Below are positions 34,735-46,400 of a DNA stretch of 64,000 nucleotides, piece after piece. Location of the stretch: positions 1 through 64,000 of the forward strand of contig SKCR01047761.1 in NCBI GenBank assembly GCA_019454045.1, given 5' to 3'. A program made the translations under genes and the position numbers. A model generated the notes under the pieces. The model was not told the origin of the DNA. It saw only the letters and a program-made list of their open reading frames with translations, and did no database searches. Each line of letters starts with the position of its first letter. Within the stretch, counting starts at the first letter, position 1. The stretch comes from Zanthoxylum bungeanum. Lineage: Eukaryota > Streptophyta > Magnoliopsida > Sapindales > Rutaceae.

Positions 34735-35365
34735 ATGCGATCGAGCGCATGGGCTTAGTGAGTTAGTCCAAAGGTCCCCTCTTTGAGAGACGAAGAGCCT
34801 AAAAGGCCACCTTGTGACACTACTTCTACTGCCGCGCCGGACGAAGTGTGTTTGGGTTGAATGTACGTTCAATCGGGCATATGAAGTCCTACACTTTTAT
34901 TGTCTTTATTTCATGTATTGTGATGTGACGCGCATGGGCTTAGTGAGTTAGTCCAAAGGTCCCCTCTTTGAGAGACGAAGAGCCTAAAAGGCCACCTTGT
35001 GACACTCTACTTCGCCGCGCCGGACGAAGTGTGTTTGGGTTGAATGTACGTTCAATCGGGCATGTGAAGTCCTACACTTTTATTGTCTTTATTTCATGTA
35101 TTGTGATGTGACGCGCATGGGCTTAGTATGTTGGTCTAAAGGTCCTCTCCTGAGAGACAAAGAGCCCAAAAAGGCCACCTTTACGACAGTACTTCGCCGC
35201 GCCTCTTTTATTTAGTCATTCGCTTCATAATGTCTTTTTGAAAATTCATGCATCATATTGCATTGCGCATGGGCTTATCAAGTGAGATCAAAGGTCCTCC
35301 ACTTTGAGGGATAAAAATGCTTAAAAGCTACCTTTGCTACAATGATTTGCCGCGCCCCTTAATCT
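34735..35365. repeat. Tandem array in the Tat-G 5' LTR, unit about 180 bp
   Basis: GCGCATGGGCTTAGT or a variant occurs at about 34745, 34931, 35112 and 35264. Units share 'aaaggtcc', 'gagagac(g/a)aagagcc', 'aaggccacc' and 'gccgcgcc'. The first two are almost identical; the last two are diverged. This is the same unit as in the Tat-E LTR, in its own element's orientation, and is repeated in the 3' LTR at about 42265-42870. Confidence 0.88.
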
Positions 35366-36229
35366 GTTGTTATGTACGAGAAGTCATATTTCATATGTTC
35401 ATGTATGTGTCATGTTGTTTACTGTATTTTTGAGATCACTGCTGTAAACCGTTCGAACGCGTTCCGAAACGCCGCACGAACGCATGTTTTCTTCTGTGTC
35501 CCGTTCGAACGCGTTATCAAACGCTATACGACGGACGCGAACCTTCTGTTTATCGTTCGAACGCGTTTGCGAACGCTACACGAACGCGAATACACTGAAT
35601 TGAGTCATTTTCATCACATGTGCGTCTGTGTCTATATCTGTCTTCTTTTGCACCATGTCATAGCATGCTCACTTTAATGCCTAATTGCATCCCTAAGCGT
35701 CTTTTTGCATTATGTACTTAGTTGACCCTTTTATTTGTGCATGGACATGTAATGGCTATTTGTTTATGATATGTCTATGAAATCACATGTTCACCATCAT
35801 TTGATTCGCCTTTATGTGTGCTTGTGTGGTTAGTATGTGCTTGCGTTTCCATGAATACAACATGCCAATGAAATTGCCTGTTTGTTGATTTAATGTACTT
35901 CGAAGCATGCAATCTTATATGTGAAATACATGTATATTTAGGCGCATATTTTATTTTAAAAATGTGAATTTAGAAGCATGATACCCTTAGAAATAAGTGT
36001 TTCTTCAGCTTGTTTAAATTATTATATAAATCCTTTCATTACAAGTGACATGAGTAAGGGACCATTCCGAACCCAACGGTTTGAGGTCTTCCCTTGCGAG
36101 GGGTGAGTGCGGCCTTAAATCTCATTTTCCCGGTTCACCGGGTGGCGACTCCATATTATTTAGTACTTCTACTCCCAACTAGTGCCGCGAGCCTAGAAAC
36201 AGCGTCGCCCAGGTTCTGTTGTCTACAGT

Positions 36230-36247
36230 CTGGCGACTCCACTGGGG
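36230..36247 (+). other. Tat-G primer-binding site
   Basis: TGGCGACTCCACTGGGGA lies two bases after the LTR and is identical to the Tat-E site, so the two elements use the same tRNA primer. Confidence 0.85.
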
Positions 36248-37399
36248 ATAGAGAATTGGCCCCGAATATTGTCTTGTAATGTTTGGATTTATGTTTTAAT
36301 TGACCATGTCTATAGTGGATAAAGTGGGGGTTTAATCAAGGGCACTTTGAGGCTAGGTAATGGTTTGGTGTCTTCCTTCACTCACTACCTTTCTAGAAGG
36401 AAAAGCTGTGAGGACACCTAATGGCCATCTACTCGTAGCCTTTGTGATGGACTAATTTGGAGGACTCGTTGTTTATTCCTGACACCAAGCGATAAGAGCC
36501 TAAGAGGCTTGGGTATTTAAGTGAGCCTCGCTCCACCTTCCCTCTCTGGGTGATCTACAACGGGAAATCCATTTGACAGTCCGTCACACACCATAGCTCA
36601 TTGGCACGTACCTTAGTGTATAAAAAAGGGTGCGCTCACTTGGTTGCTCGAACCCTTGAGTGGGGATACCTAGTTGTGGGCCATCCTTCGCCGGTGAGAG
36701 CCTTTGTCTATACTCTTGCTAACCCACCCATAGACCGGTTTGTATGGTTAAAGTAACAATTATTTCCTTGAGTATGTGCTTGTGGACCATCCTCATTTGG
36801 ATGTGGTTGGACTATTGTCAGAAATGCGGGCTTGCTGGGCCATTTAAACTGGGGCAAGTTCGTACCGTATGACTATTAGGCCCAAAGCTTCTGAAATGTT
36901 GATGGGCCATTATGTAAAAATTGTTATGTTATGTTTGCATTATCTCTCTTCTATTCTTGTGTTTGGGAACATCATCGTTTGGATTCATTTGGACTATTTG
37001 TCATAAGATATGGGCTTGTTGGGCCATTTAAACTGGGACAAGAACGTATTTTATGACAATTGGGCCGAAGGCTTCTAAGTGTTGATGAGCCACCTTGTGC
37101 TTGTGTTCGGAATGTTACCATTTGGATTTAGTTGGGCTCCTTGCCATGAGACGTGAACTTGTTGGGCCATTTAAACTGGGATGAGTTCACTCCTATGACA
37201 ATTAGCCCGAAAGCTTCTAAAATGATAACAGGCCGATTTGTGTGAAAATTTTAATTGATTTAGTATGTTATATATGTTACATGCATCTCACGCACCTCAT
37301 GCATACATACATCATGCTAACCATTGTGTTCTAAAAGCCATCATAGACTCCCGTTGGGTTAGGGAAGAGGGAAGACTCACCAAAAGACCGGTAACAGAC
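36248..37399 (+). other. Tat-G 5' leader with imperfect repeats
   Basis: There is no coding frame. Three spaced copies of GGGCCATTTAAACTGGG (36838, 37021, 37164) with 'catttggat' and 'ttctaa(a/g)' partners form a degenerate array with 140-185-bp spacing. The same arrangement in Tat-E and a decayed form in Tat-F suggest a kept function such as packaging. Confidence 0.72.
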
Positions 37400-38549
37400 A
37401 TGAGTACATCCGATAATGAGGTATCCCGGATAGATCAGTTGGAAAATGGTTTGGCCAAGATTACCGAACAGTTGCAAGCCTTGACTGTTGCCATGACAAA
37501 TATGGCTGTGCCCCGTGCTGGGGGAAACTCTGAGAATGTAAGACGTGAGGAGACTCCGAATGGATTGGGGGATGACATCCCCGCTTTTGATGATGATATG
37601 GTTGATTATACCACTGGGAAAAATTGGGTCTCAGGCAGAATTGCAGAAACTCCGTGACCAGATAGAGTCTGTTACCCGTAAGATGAAGGGTAAGGATGAA
37701 GACTTACTAGACTATGAGGCGATGACCTTTGAGGAACAGTTGCCTGCTCAGTTCAGAATGCCCGACATGGCCAAGTTTAATGGGAATGGAGACCCGAGAG
37801 TCCACCTGCAGCAATATGTCTCAGTCATGAGTTCAGTGGGCCTATCACAGCGCCAAGTCCAAAAGATGTTTGGGATGTCACTCGAGGGGGCACCTGTGGT
37901 TTGGTATCATAGCCTTGAGAAGAAGGTTAAGGAAGATTGGAGGGAACTAGCTGATGCTTTTCTGAAGCAGTATGTTACAGACTTAGAGATTGACTTGTCA
38001 CTCCGAGATTTGGAGAACACTAAGCAGAAGCCGGAAGAAAGCTTCAAGGAGTGTGTAGATCGCTGGAGAAGCCAGCTTTTGAAAATGCAGACTCGGCCCT
38101 CAGAGAAGGACCAAATCAAAATGATCATCAAGGGTACTAAGCCCTCTATTTATAGTAAGCTGAGGAGGATGACTTCGATGATTTCTGATTTTCGACAGTT
38201 GAGGGAAACTGTCATGGATATAGAAGAAGAAGAAGCTGAGAACAAAAAGATCTATGGCCAGAATAGGAGGACTTTTGGGGGGCATTCTGAGGCCAAGCCC
38301 GCTGCGGCCGAAGTCGCTGCCATCAGAAACAGGCAATTCTCCAACCTTGGTAGACCTTTGTCGGAGGTATTTGAAAAGTTACAGGGACAAGGAATCTTGA
38401 AACCCTTAGAAGGCAAGTCACTTCCGCACCCCCCACCACCACACATAAATGTGAACCTTTATTGTCACTTCCACCAGCTACATGGCCATGACACCGACAA
38501 CTGCACCCGCCTCAGGCATGAAATTCAAGATCTCATAAGATTCCCATAA
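37400..38549 (+). pseudogene. Tat-G gag, full length with one frameshift
   Basis: The ATG at 37400 starts MSTSDNEVSRIDQLENGLAK, like Tat-E. After VDYTTGK the frame shifts at the A-run near 37619-37624, and a long open stretch goes on to 38549: SQAELQKLRDQIESVTRKM, MAKFNGNGDPRVHLQQY, MFGMSLEGAPVVWYHSLEK, KMIIKGTKPSIYSKLRRM, then the knuckle CHFHQLHGHDTDNC near 38460. It is the capsid protein that packages the RNA. The stop comes about 10 residues after the knuckle, earlier than in Tat-E, because the deletion point lies there. A shift at a homopolymer could be a late mutation or a sequencing error. Confidence 0.92.
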
Positions 38550-38880
38550 AATACCCAACCCATGAAAAGAAACCCTCAACCACCAAGCTTCTTACATGGA
38601 TGACAGTGAAGAACCATAGGCCGAGGAAGAAGGCAGTGCTGCGGATGATGGAGATGTTCCTCCTAGTTTATTTGATCCAGTTTTTTTAAAAAGACATTGA
38701 TTTTGTTACTTGTTCGAACTCTTTTCCTCAACGATAATAAAGACGTTCATTTCGCTGAAACTCTTCTGCAATATGAGTATATTTGAGAAAAGTATTCAAC
38801 CTTGGTACTATGGAATCCAGTGATGGACACAGGGAACCTTCGAAATAAGCAACAGAAAAGATAAGATAGACATTCAGAAA
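38550..38880 (+). other. Unrecognised filler between gag and the integrase tail in Tat-G
   Basis: About 330 bp occupy the place where about 5 kb of pol would be. A short open stretch of FKKTLILLLVRTLFLNDN type can be read near 38680, but I do not recognise it. The segment is not similar to Tat-E pol as far as I can see, so it may be captured or strongly diverged sequence. Confidence 0.5.
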
Positions 38881-39110
38881 TTGGGAAATAAAGGCAGTGA
38901 AAATGTCAGACTTGGAGGGGAATTAGTTCACCGAGCCGATCAACGTAGACAGATTGAAGCAGTAGCTTGCCTGAAGAAAGAAGACTAAGCAGTCATCAAG
39001 AAAATTGACGGAAGACCTAACCCGACGGATAAGAACATTCATACATGCATACACGTAACACATTTTGCATCCTTTCGTGTTTGTTTTGTTTTTTATTCAC
39101 AGGTTTTGAA
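38881..39110 (+). pseudogene. Integrase tail and 3' flank left in Tat-G
   Basis: 'tgtcagacttggagg', 'caccgagccgatcaacg' and 'gtagacagattgaagca' line up with 17620-17545 of Tat-E (minus strand), the last codons of integrase. The match continues through the untranslated part ('aagactaagcagtca', 'catgcatacacgtaac', 'tgtttgttttgtttt'). In-frame stops are present. Confidence 0.82.
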
Positions 39111-39379
39111 GAAAAAAAAAAGTGGCAAAGACAAGCCAAACAGAAGCAGTAACAGTACAATGTCAGCAGTCTTCAGGAATGAATCACATGGGTGAGGCCC
39201 ATATCAGCAGTATCAGTCTGTGGGAGAGGCCCATATCGGTAGCAATTAGGGCCGAGGCCCACTTCATTATCAGCATTGCCGGGTATGGCATTCTGGGGCC
39301 AGGCCCATACTACATCAGATCAGCATGCCGGGTATGGCATTCTGGGGGCGAGGCCCGCATCACATCAGATCAGTTTCGC

Positions 39380-39690
39380 CGAGAATGGCACTCCGAGAAT
39401 GGAGATATAGTCCGGGAATGGACAGCTCGAGAATGAGCAACCGAGAATGGCACTCCGAGAATGGAGATATAGTCCGGGATGGACAGCACGAGAATGAGCA
39501 CGCCGAGAATGGCACTCCGAGAATGGAGATATAGTCCAGGAATGGACAGCTCGAGAATGAGCACGCCGAGACTGGCACTCGGTAATGGAAGTACAGTTCA
39601 GGAATGAACAACCGGGAATGGCACTCCAAGAATGGAAGCACAGCTCGAGAATGAGCACGCCGAGAATGGAAGCATAGTTCGAAAATGAAC
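39380..39690. repeat. Tandem array in the Tat-G 3' region, unit 62 bp
   Basis: The word GGAGATATAGTCC ends its TATAG at 39410, 39472 and 39534 (spacing 62 each). Units contain 'gccgagaatggcactccg' and 'atggacagctcgagaatgag'. Later copies (to 39690) are diverged. Apparent serine/leucine-rich frames on the minus strand come from the repeat. Confidence 0.88.
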
Positions 39691-40140
39691 ACCTCACAGT
39701 AAAGGTTCGGGAATGGACCAACTCACAGTAACAGTTCAGATGAACACCTCACAGTAACGGTTCGGGAATGGACCACTCATAGTAACGGTTCGGAATGGAC
39801 CAACTCACAGTAACGTTCGGGAATGGACCACCTCACAGTAACAGTTCAGGAATGGACATCTCACGGTAACAGTTCGGGAATGAACACCTCACAGTAACGG
39901 TTCGGGAATGGACCAACTCACAGTAACGGTTCAGGAATGGACACCTCACGGTAACAGTTCGGGAATGGACACCTCACGGTAACAGTTCGGGAATGGACAC
40001 CTCACGGTAACAGTTCGGGAATGAACACCTCACAATACGGTTCGGGAATGGACCAACTCACATAACGGTTCGAGAATGGACCACCTTACAGTAACGGTTC
40101 GGGAATGGACCACATCACACACACGGTTCGGAATGAACCA
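39691..40140. repeat. Tandem array in the Tat-G 3' region, unit about 29 bp
   Basis: About 15 copies of 'ctcac(a/g)gtaac(a/g)gttcgggaatgga(c/a)ca' follow each other, with unit length drifting from 26 to 31 bp. This array has no counterpart in Tat-E, which has a different repeat at the same place. Confidence 0.88.
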
Positions 40141-40276
40141 GGGGTCGCAGCACCTCACCACCCAAATCAACTCAAACACGTGGAAAGTCAAGTGGCAGTT
40201 GGCTAGCCAGGTAAGTGAAAATGCATTGCATAGACTTTGATAGGATTGTCACTGTCACAACTGCACAAGTCCCATC

Positions 40277-40290
40277 AAAGTGGGGGCGAC
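40277..40290 (+). other. Tat-G polypurine tract
   Basis: AAAGTGGGGGCGAC directly precedes the 3' LTR start at 40291 and is identical to the tract in Tat-E. Confidence 0.87.
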
Positions 40291-43200
40291 TGTAGGCATT
40301 GCATTTTTGCATGTGAAACCCGATGATGAGCCTCATTTGGAGGCACTATCTTTTAAGTCGCGGAAATCGCGGGAAACGGACGTCGGAAGGGAATAGTCAA
40401 GAATTGACGGTTTTGTCGGATTTAGTTCACGTGTTTAGCTTCGGGTTCGCTGTTGGATCTCCGTTTTAAAAAACTTAACCTTAGCCCAAGCTCATTAAAT
40501 CACATCCAAAGAAATAATTAATATATGTCACAAACCAATAATAATTAAACATTTAAAATATATGTCACAAATTAAATTTAAATTAAATATAAGTAAATTA
40601 AAACCAATTAAATTCACAAATTAAAATAAATTAACTCACAAATGTAAACTAAATTGAAATTAAATAACTAATTAAATAAATGTTAAATCTAAAAATCACA
40701 AACCAATAAATTAATTAAATTAAATTCATTAAATTAATTCCAATTCAAATTAAATAAACAAATTAAATATTAATTAAACAATATACCAAATTAAATAGAA
40801 TAATTAATAAAATCAAATACCAAGATTAAATAATTCACTTCCAAATTAAAATCAATCAAAATAATTTAATTCCTAATTTAATAAATCACTCACCTAATTA
40901 AACAAATCAATCACCTAAATTAAAGATATTATCACCTAAAATACACAATTCCATTACCTAAAATAATAAACCTAATACTTGATTTTACTTCCTAATTAAG
41001 CCATGCAAACCCTAATTGATTCCCCTCACTATAAAACACACACTAAACCAACACCCTAGAGGACTCTAACACACGGCAGTGACCAAAAAAGTAAACAAAA
41101 ACCCTAGATTCATCACCCTCATCTTCCTCTCATTCACGAAAAAATAAAAAAAATACAAAGAGAAAATAAACCCTAATTACCACTAGCCAGATGCCATGAA
41201 CCACCAGCCTTCATTCCTCACTCACGAAAACAAGAAATAAATCTACTTCAACAGCCCCTCATACTCCATTGACGTTAAAAACCAATAAGCACCCACAAGC
41301 CTTACGCCCAGCTCACCCTCACAAACAAGCAACAAACGAAACCCCATCACACATTTCCCCTAACCAATTCACGCCACACTGCCACCTGCCCTTAAGCTTC
41401 ACGTTCATCAGCCACTGCCAGCCCTTCACGCCTCACGCATAGCCACGCCACACTGCCACTGCCAGCCCTTCACGCCTCACGCATACCTCGCCTGACCAAC
41501 ACCAAAACACGTTCACAGCTAGCCACACAAACCCTGCGCGCATCCCCCACTCACTAACCCTCTGAAGCAGCCGCTTATTACCTCACAAATAGACTTAAAA
41601 CTGCCCAGAAAAATGCCCAGAAAACTGTCCAAAAAACTGCACCATCAATGTCCCTAAACATCCAAAACTACCCTAAAACAGTCCCCAAAAATACCCCAAA
41701 ACAGTAGCCTAAAACCACAAAAACAGTAGCCTAAATACAACCAAAACAGTAACCAGAAACTGCAGTCCAAAACAGCAGGAAATGGAGCAAAAACAGCAAG
41801 CAAAACAGAAAAATGGCGAGTTAAGACGTTAAACAAGTGAACCAGAAAAGTTGCGGAGTGATAGCCCTTCCGACGGTTGTAAACGCGAGTCCGGAAGACG
41901 ACTTAAAAGGTTAGACTGAGGGTACCTTTCACACTTGTTTTCTTTTATTATTTATTCGATTTTTATTGATTCTTTTAATTGTGTTTTAAATTATTTATTG
42001 AATATTGTTTGCATGTGATGTGTGTTGTGGCCATTGATTAAAACGGAAAATATGTCGTCTCTCGTGGTATATAGGATGGAAACCCAGACGTAAATTCCGT
42101 AGCCGATTCCGAATGGACGGTAGTACGGTCTGTACTTGGGATACAACTCCACGTACCACTGAGTAAACGGCGCATCTTTCGCTTTATGTTATTTTGATTA
42201 TTCGCACTTTATTATTCCCTTTTAATTTCCGCATGTTATTTATTTATGTTATGATGCGATCGAGCGCATGGGCTTAGTGAGTTAGTCCAAAGGTCCCCTC
42301 TTTGAGAGACGAAGAGCCTAAAAGGCCACCTTTGTGACACTACTTCGCCGCGCCGGACGAAGTGTGTTTGGGTTGAATGTACGTTCAATCGGGCATATGA
42401 AGTCCTACACTTTTATTGTCTTTATTTCATGTATGTGATGTGACGCGCATGGGCTTAGTGAGTTAGTCCAAAGGTCCCCTCTTTGAGAGACGAAGAGCCT
42501 AAAAGGCCACCTTTGTGACACTACTTCGCCGCGCCGGACGAAGTGTGTTTGGGTTGAATGTACGTTCAATCGGGCATGTGAAGTCCTACACTTTTATTGT
42601 CTTTATTTCATGTATTGTGATGTGACGCGCATGGGCTTAGTATGTTGGTCTAAAGGTCCTCTCCTTGAGAGACAAAGAGCCCCAAAAGGCCACCTTTACG
42701 GCAGTACTTCGCCGCGCCTCTTTTATTTAGTCATTCGCTTCATAATGTCTTTTTGAAAATTCATGCATCATATTGCATTGCGCATGGGCTTATCAAGTGA
42801 GATCAAAGGTCATCCACTTTGAGGGATAAAATGCTTAAAAGCTACCTTTGCTACAATGATTTGCCGCGCCCCTAATCTGTTGTTATGTAGAGAAATCATA
42901 TATTCATATGTTCATGTATGTGTCATGTTGTTTACTGTATTTTTGAGATCACTGCTGTAAACCGTCGAACGCATTCCGAAACGCCGCACAAACGCATGTT
43001 TTCTGTCTGGTCCCGTTCGAACGCGTTATCAAACGCTATACGGACGCGAACCTTCTGTTTATCGTTCGAACGCGTTGCGAACGCTACACGAACGCGAATA
43101 CACTGAATTGAGTCATTTTCATCACATGTGCGTCTGTGTCTATATCTGTCTTCTTTTGCACCATGTCATAGCATGCTCACTTTAATGCCTAATTGCATCC

Positions 43201-43731
43201 CTAAGCGTCTTTTTGCATTATGTACTTAGTTGACCCTTTTATTTGTGCATGGACATGTAATGGCTATTTGTTTATGATATGTCTATGAAATCACATGTTC
43301 ACCATCATTTGATTCGCCTTTATGTGTGCTTGTGTGGTTAGTATGTGCTTGCGTTTCCATGAATACAACATGCCAATGAAATTGCCTGTTTGTTGATTTA
43401 ATGTACTTCGAAGCATGCAATCTTATATGTGAAATACATGTATATTTAGGCGCATATTTTATTTTAAAAATGTGAATTTAGAAGCATGATACCCTTAGAA
43501 ATAAGTGTTACTTCAGCTTGTTTAAATTATTATATAAATCCTTTCATTACAAGTGACATGAGTAAGGGACCATTCCGAACCCAACGATTTGAGGTCTTCC
43601 CTTGCGAGGGGTGAGTGCGGCCTTAAATCTCATTTTCCCGGTTCACACCGGGTGGCGACTCCATATTATTTAGTACTTCCCAACTAGTGCCGCGAGCCTA
43701 GAAAAGCGTCGCCCAGGTTCTGTTGTCTACA
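40291..43731 (+). repeat. Tat-G 3' LTR (3441 bp)
   Basis: It matches the 5' LTR from TGTAGG to GTCTACA with scattered small indels, mostly in A/T runs and in the CA-rich part near 41440-41490, where 'cactgccactgccagcccttc' has an extra repeat step. TATAAAA is at 41030. It is followed by AGCAC (43732-43736). Confidence 0.93.
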
Positions 43732-43736
43732 AGCAC

Positions 43737-43907
43737 AAAATCCCCTCAAATGCCTAGAGCTCAAGGAAGGAAAGCTTGAAGATTTTTTGTTGTTCATCGC
43801 ATCGCAAAAGCCGATCAATGTAAGTATGATTCAGCCATACTTCTTTTGAGTATTCACACATGTTTCTATGCTTAAATCGATCTTAGGACTAACCTATAAA
43901 CCCAACA
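43737..43907 (+). repeat. Copia-IIA 5' LTR, last 171 bp
   Basis: It starts 'aaaatcccctcaaatgcc', continues the LTR interrupted at 32779 and ends ACCCAACA. The 3' LTR counterpart is 54054-54225. Confidence 0.9.
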
Positions 43908-43908
43908 A

Positions 43909-43922
43909 TGGTATCTTGAGCC
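43909..43922 (+). other. Copia-IIA primer-binding site
   Basis: TGGTATCTTGAGCC lies one base after the LTR. Copia-IIC has TGGTATCATTGAGCC at 59618. Both are variants of the initiator-Met site, with the usual CAGAGCC replaced by C(A)TTGAGCC. Confidence 0.75.
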
Positions 43923-46035
43923 ATTTTGAGCATGAAATTGAAATTAGGGTAAAATTGGGAAAATTTGATTTGATCATGTTTGAGTGAAATTGATTGTTGA
44001 GTATGCTTAAATTATGATAACATAGTGTTATGCATGATCAATTTTGATGGAAAATTGGATTGGATCAATTTTTCCCCAAAATGGAAGGCTTGGCCGAATG
44101 TTGGACATACCCTAGTCATGGTGATTTTTGTTTTTTTGATCATTGGATGAGTTGAAATCACTTGGGTAATGTTGATTTAGGATTTAATTGGATTGAAACC
44201 GAATCAGACAAAGAAATCCCTAATTGCTGTGACTAACTAGCATAGAAAATGATTGATTTTTGATTCAAATGTGTTGGACATGTTTTGATGATAATAAGCA
44301 TAATTAATTGTGTATATTGATGTTTTGGAAATATTAATTTGGGTAATTAATTATGGCATACACTTTAGGTTAATTAAATTATGAAATTTGGAATTTTGGT
44401 AATTTAATTAATTGGACCAAATTTGGAATTGGCCTTGTAAAGTTGTAATTGGGCTTAATGGGCTTGGTTGGGCCAAGTTTGGTTTAGGGTAATTGGTTGG
44501 ATCCAATTGGGCTCAAAACCATTTCCATAACTCCAAATATAACTTAATGGACCTTTAATTTTAATTGGGCCTAATGGGCCTAAATTGATTTCTTGACAAA
44601 TAAGGGTGATTCCTTAAATGGGCTTTGGTATTTGGGTTTGACCCATATTGACCAAAATTCCATGCCTTAAGAAATTAATTGAAAGCCCATTGGACTTTAA
44701 TTTAATTGACATTGGATGTTAATTGGGCTTTACTTAAATTGACATTGAAGGCACATTAAAAATGTAATTATTTAATTTAGAATTAAATAAAGAATTTGTA
44801 TTAAATACAAATTAAATTGGATTTAATGTTGTAGTTTAATATAATTCAATAATTCGTACTTTGAGTACTTATTCATAAAACAAGTTTGACTCGCGCAAAA
44901 TCAAATCGTTGTTTGAACATTGGATGGTCATTAATTTTCAAATTAATTAATTGGATTAGATTGATTGATAACATGCTTGTGTGAATACATGGATGCGATG
45001 TATGAATAATGTATATCGGATGGATATTAGATGGGTGAGGGTAATTTTGGAAATTGTTGTAATAAATTTAGAATTTATTAATTGGACCTGCGTGTCCAGC
45101 CTATTACCTCTTGACTCTGTGTATTTCTCTTCTCACCTATTCCCCTCAATGTAAATGAGGTTTCTTTATAAGTGTTATGTAATCGGGTAGAAGTAATACT
45201 TGCGCTAGCGGGAGAGAGGAAAGTGAGAGATTTATTCTAGGAACAATGTTTTTAAGTATCCATCTGCATATCATTATTATTTTATATGCGCCTTATTATG
45301 TTTTAGAATGCATGTTTAAGGGTGTATGATGATGAGACCTTAACAAAGATAATTAATTGGTTGCCAATTACGCGAAAAACCCTCAACACATATTAAGCGT
45401 TTTTTCCTTCCTGATGAGCGGAAAATATATCAATATTTACCGCCTCTTTAACTTAATATTTTGTTTAGTTTCTCGGTTTGATGAACGTTTTGATGTGTTT
45501 TAGTTTATTTTGCAGATAAAATAATATCGGGTCTCAATGAAATCATTTAGGATGAAATATGGGTCAAATAAGGGCAATTATTGGACTTGATATTTTAATT
45601 TTGGAGATTGGAAACTTGAAAGGGCGTTTTGACGAAGTGCAGTTTTGGAAATTCCAGTTTTGCGCATCTGTCGTATTTTTGGCATAACCTTTTACTCAGA
45701 TATCGGATAGAGTTGATTCAAGTTCAAGATTAAAGAAGACTCAAAGAGCTACAACTTTGAAAGACAAAATAATTTCGAATTCTGAATATTTCATGCCCGA
45801 TATTGATGAATCATCCAGAAGTGTGTAGTGTGTAATTATTAAAGTCACTTTCAATCATTTTCAAAGCAAAAAATAAATTAATAAATAAATAATAAAAATT
45901 ATCAAATCATCACCAAACATGATAAGAGATTAGTGGAGCAATTAATAATGGATTTGGTGGAGCAATTAGTGGAGCAATTAGTGGAGCAATTAATAATTGA
46001 TTTGGTGGATGATTTGATGGAGACAAAATTTTGCC

Positions 46036-46043
46036 TATAAATA
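46036..46043 (+). promoter_or_regulatory. TATA box in the solo LTR
   Basis: TATAAATA lies 625 bp into the LTR, followed by a transcribed-region-like sequence. It could start transcripts into the surrounding Copia-IIA. Confidence 0.5.
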
Positions 46044-46194
46044 CCAAGTCATTTCATTTGTAAAATTCATACTTTCTTCTAAGGAATTCCTTAAGAATAC
46101 TAAGAAGATTGTATCTTGTTTGTTTATTTACAGCTTTCAGTAATTAATTTTCGTTTTCGCACTTTCTTTTCTTTACTTTTCAGTTTTTACTTTC

Positions 46195-46400
46195 CGCAAT
46201 TTACTTTTACGCATAATACTTTTCTTTCTTTAATTTTCAGTTTTTACTTTTCAGTAATTTACTTTCAGCAATTTACTTTCAGCAATTTACTTTCAGCAAT
46301 TTACTTTCAGTAATTTACTTTCAGCATTTATTTTCAGTATTTAATTTCAGCATTTACTTTCAGCATTTACTTTTCAGTATTTAATTTTCAGTATTTTACT
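46195..46400. repeat. Short tandem repeats in the solo LTR (about 17 bp)
   Basis: 'caatttactttcag' and its variants ('catttactttcag', 'tatttaattttcag') recur about ten times. Confidence 0.85.

Larger units (their letters stand above)
32781..36227 (+). repeat. Tat-G 5' LTR (3447 bp)
   Basis: It starts TGTAGGCATTGCATTTTTGC and ends TTCTGTTGTCTACA. Layout: AT-rich U3 (32950-33480, 'aattaaat' runs), TATA box at 33512, a CA-rich region (33540-34270), a conserved block at 34545-34650, a repeat array at 34735-35365, the GTTCGAACGCG palindromes at 35450-35600, and a tail near 36050-36227 conserved with Tat-E and Tat-F. Confidence 0.93.
32781..43731 (+). mobile_element. Tat-G: gag-only, non-autonomous Ty3/gypsy element (TR-GAG type)
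   Basis: Two long LTRs of 3447 and 3441 bp that look near-identical, a PBS (36230), a leader, one gag, a 3' region with tandem arrays and a PPT are present. Protease, RT, both RNase H domains and integrase are absent from the 4.06-kb internal part. Near 38890-38985 it still holds the tail of the integrase frame (LSDLEGN, FTEPINVDRLKQ in Tat-E), so it arose from a complete Tat element by deletion of pol. Near-identical LTRs and a clean AGCAC duplication show that it transposed recently after the loss, which requires enzymes supplied in trans. Confidence 0.92.

Noticed and set aside
39360..39721. Long serine/leucine-rich open frames on the minus strand, up to about 118 codons
   Set aside because: They follow the 62-bp tandem unit exactly and occur in several frames at once; the peptide repeats with the DNA repeat. 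They are by-products of the array in Tat-G.
39691..40140. 29-bp regular repeats that look like a CRISPR array
   Set aside because: Repeats are directly adjacent, with no unique spacers, and lie in a plant retrotransposon's 3' region. No cas-like genes exist here.
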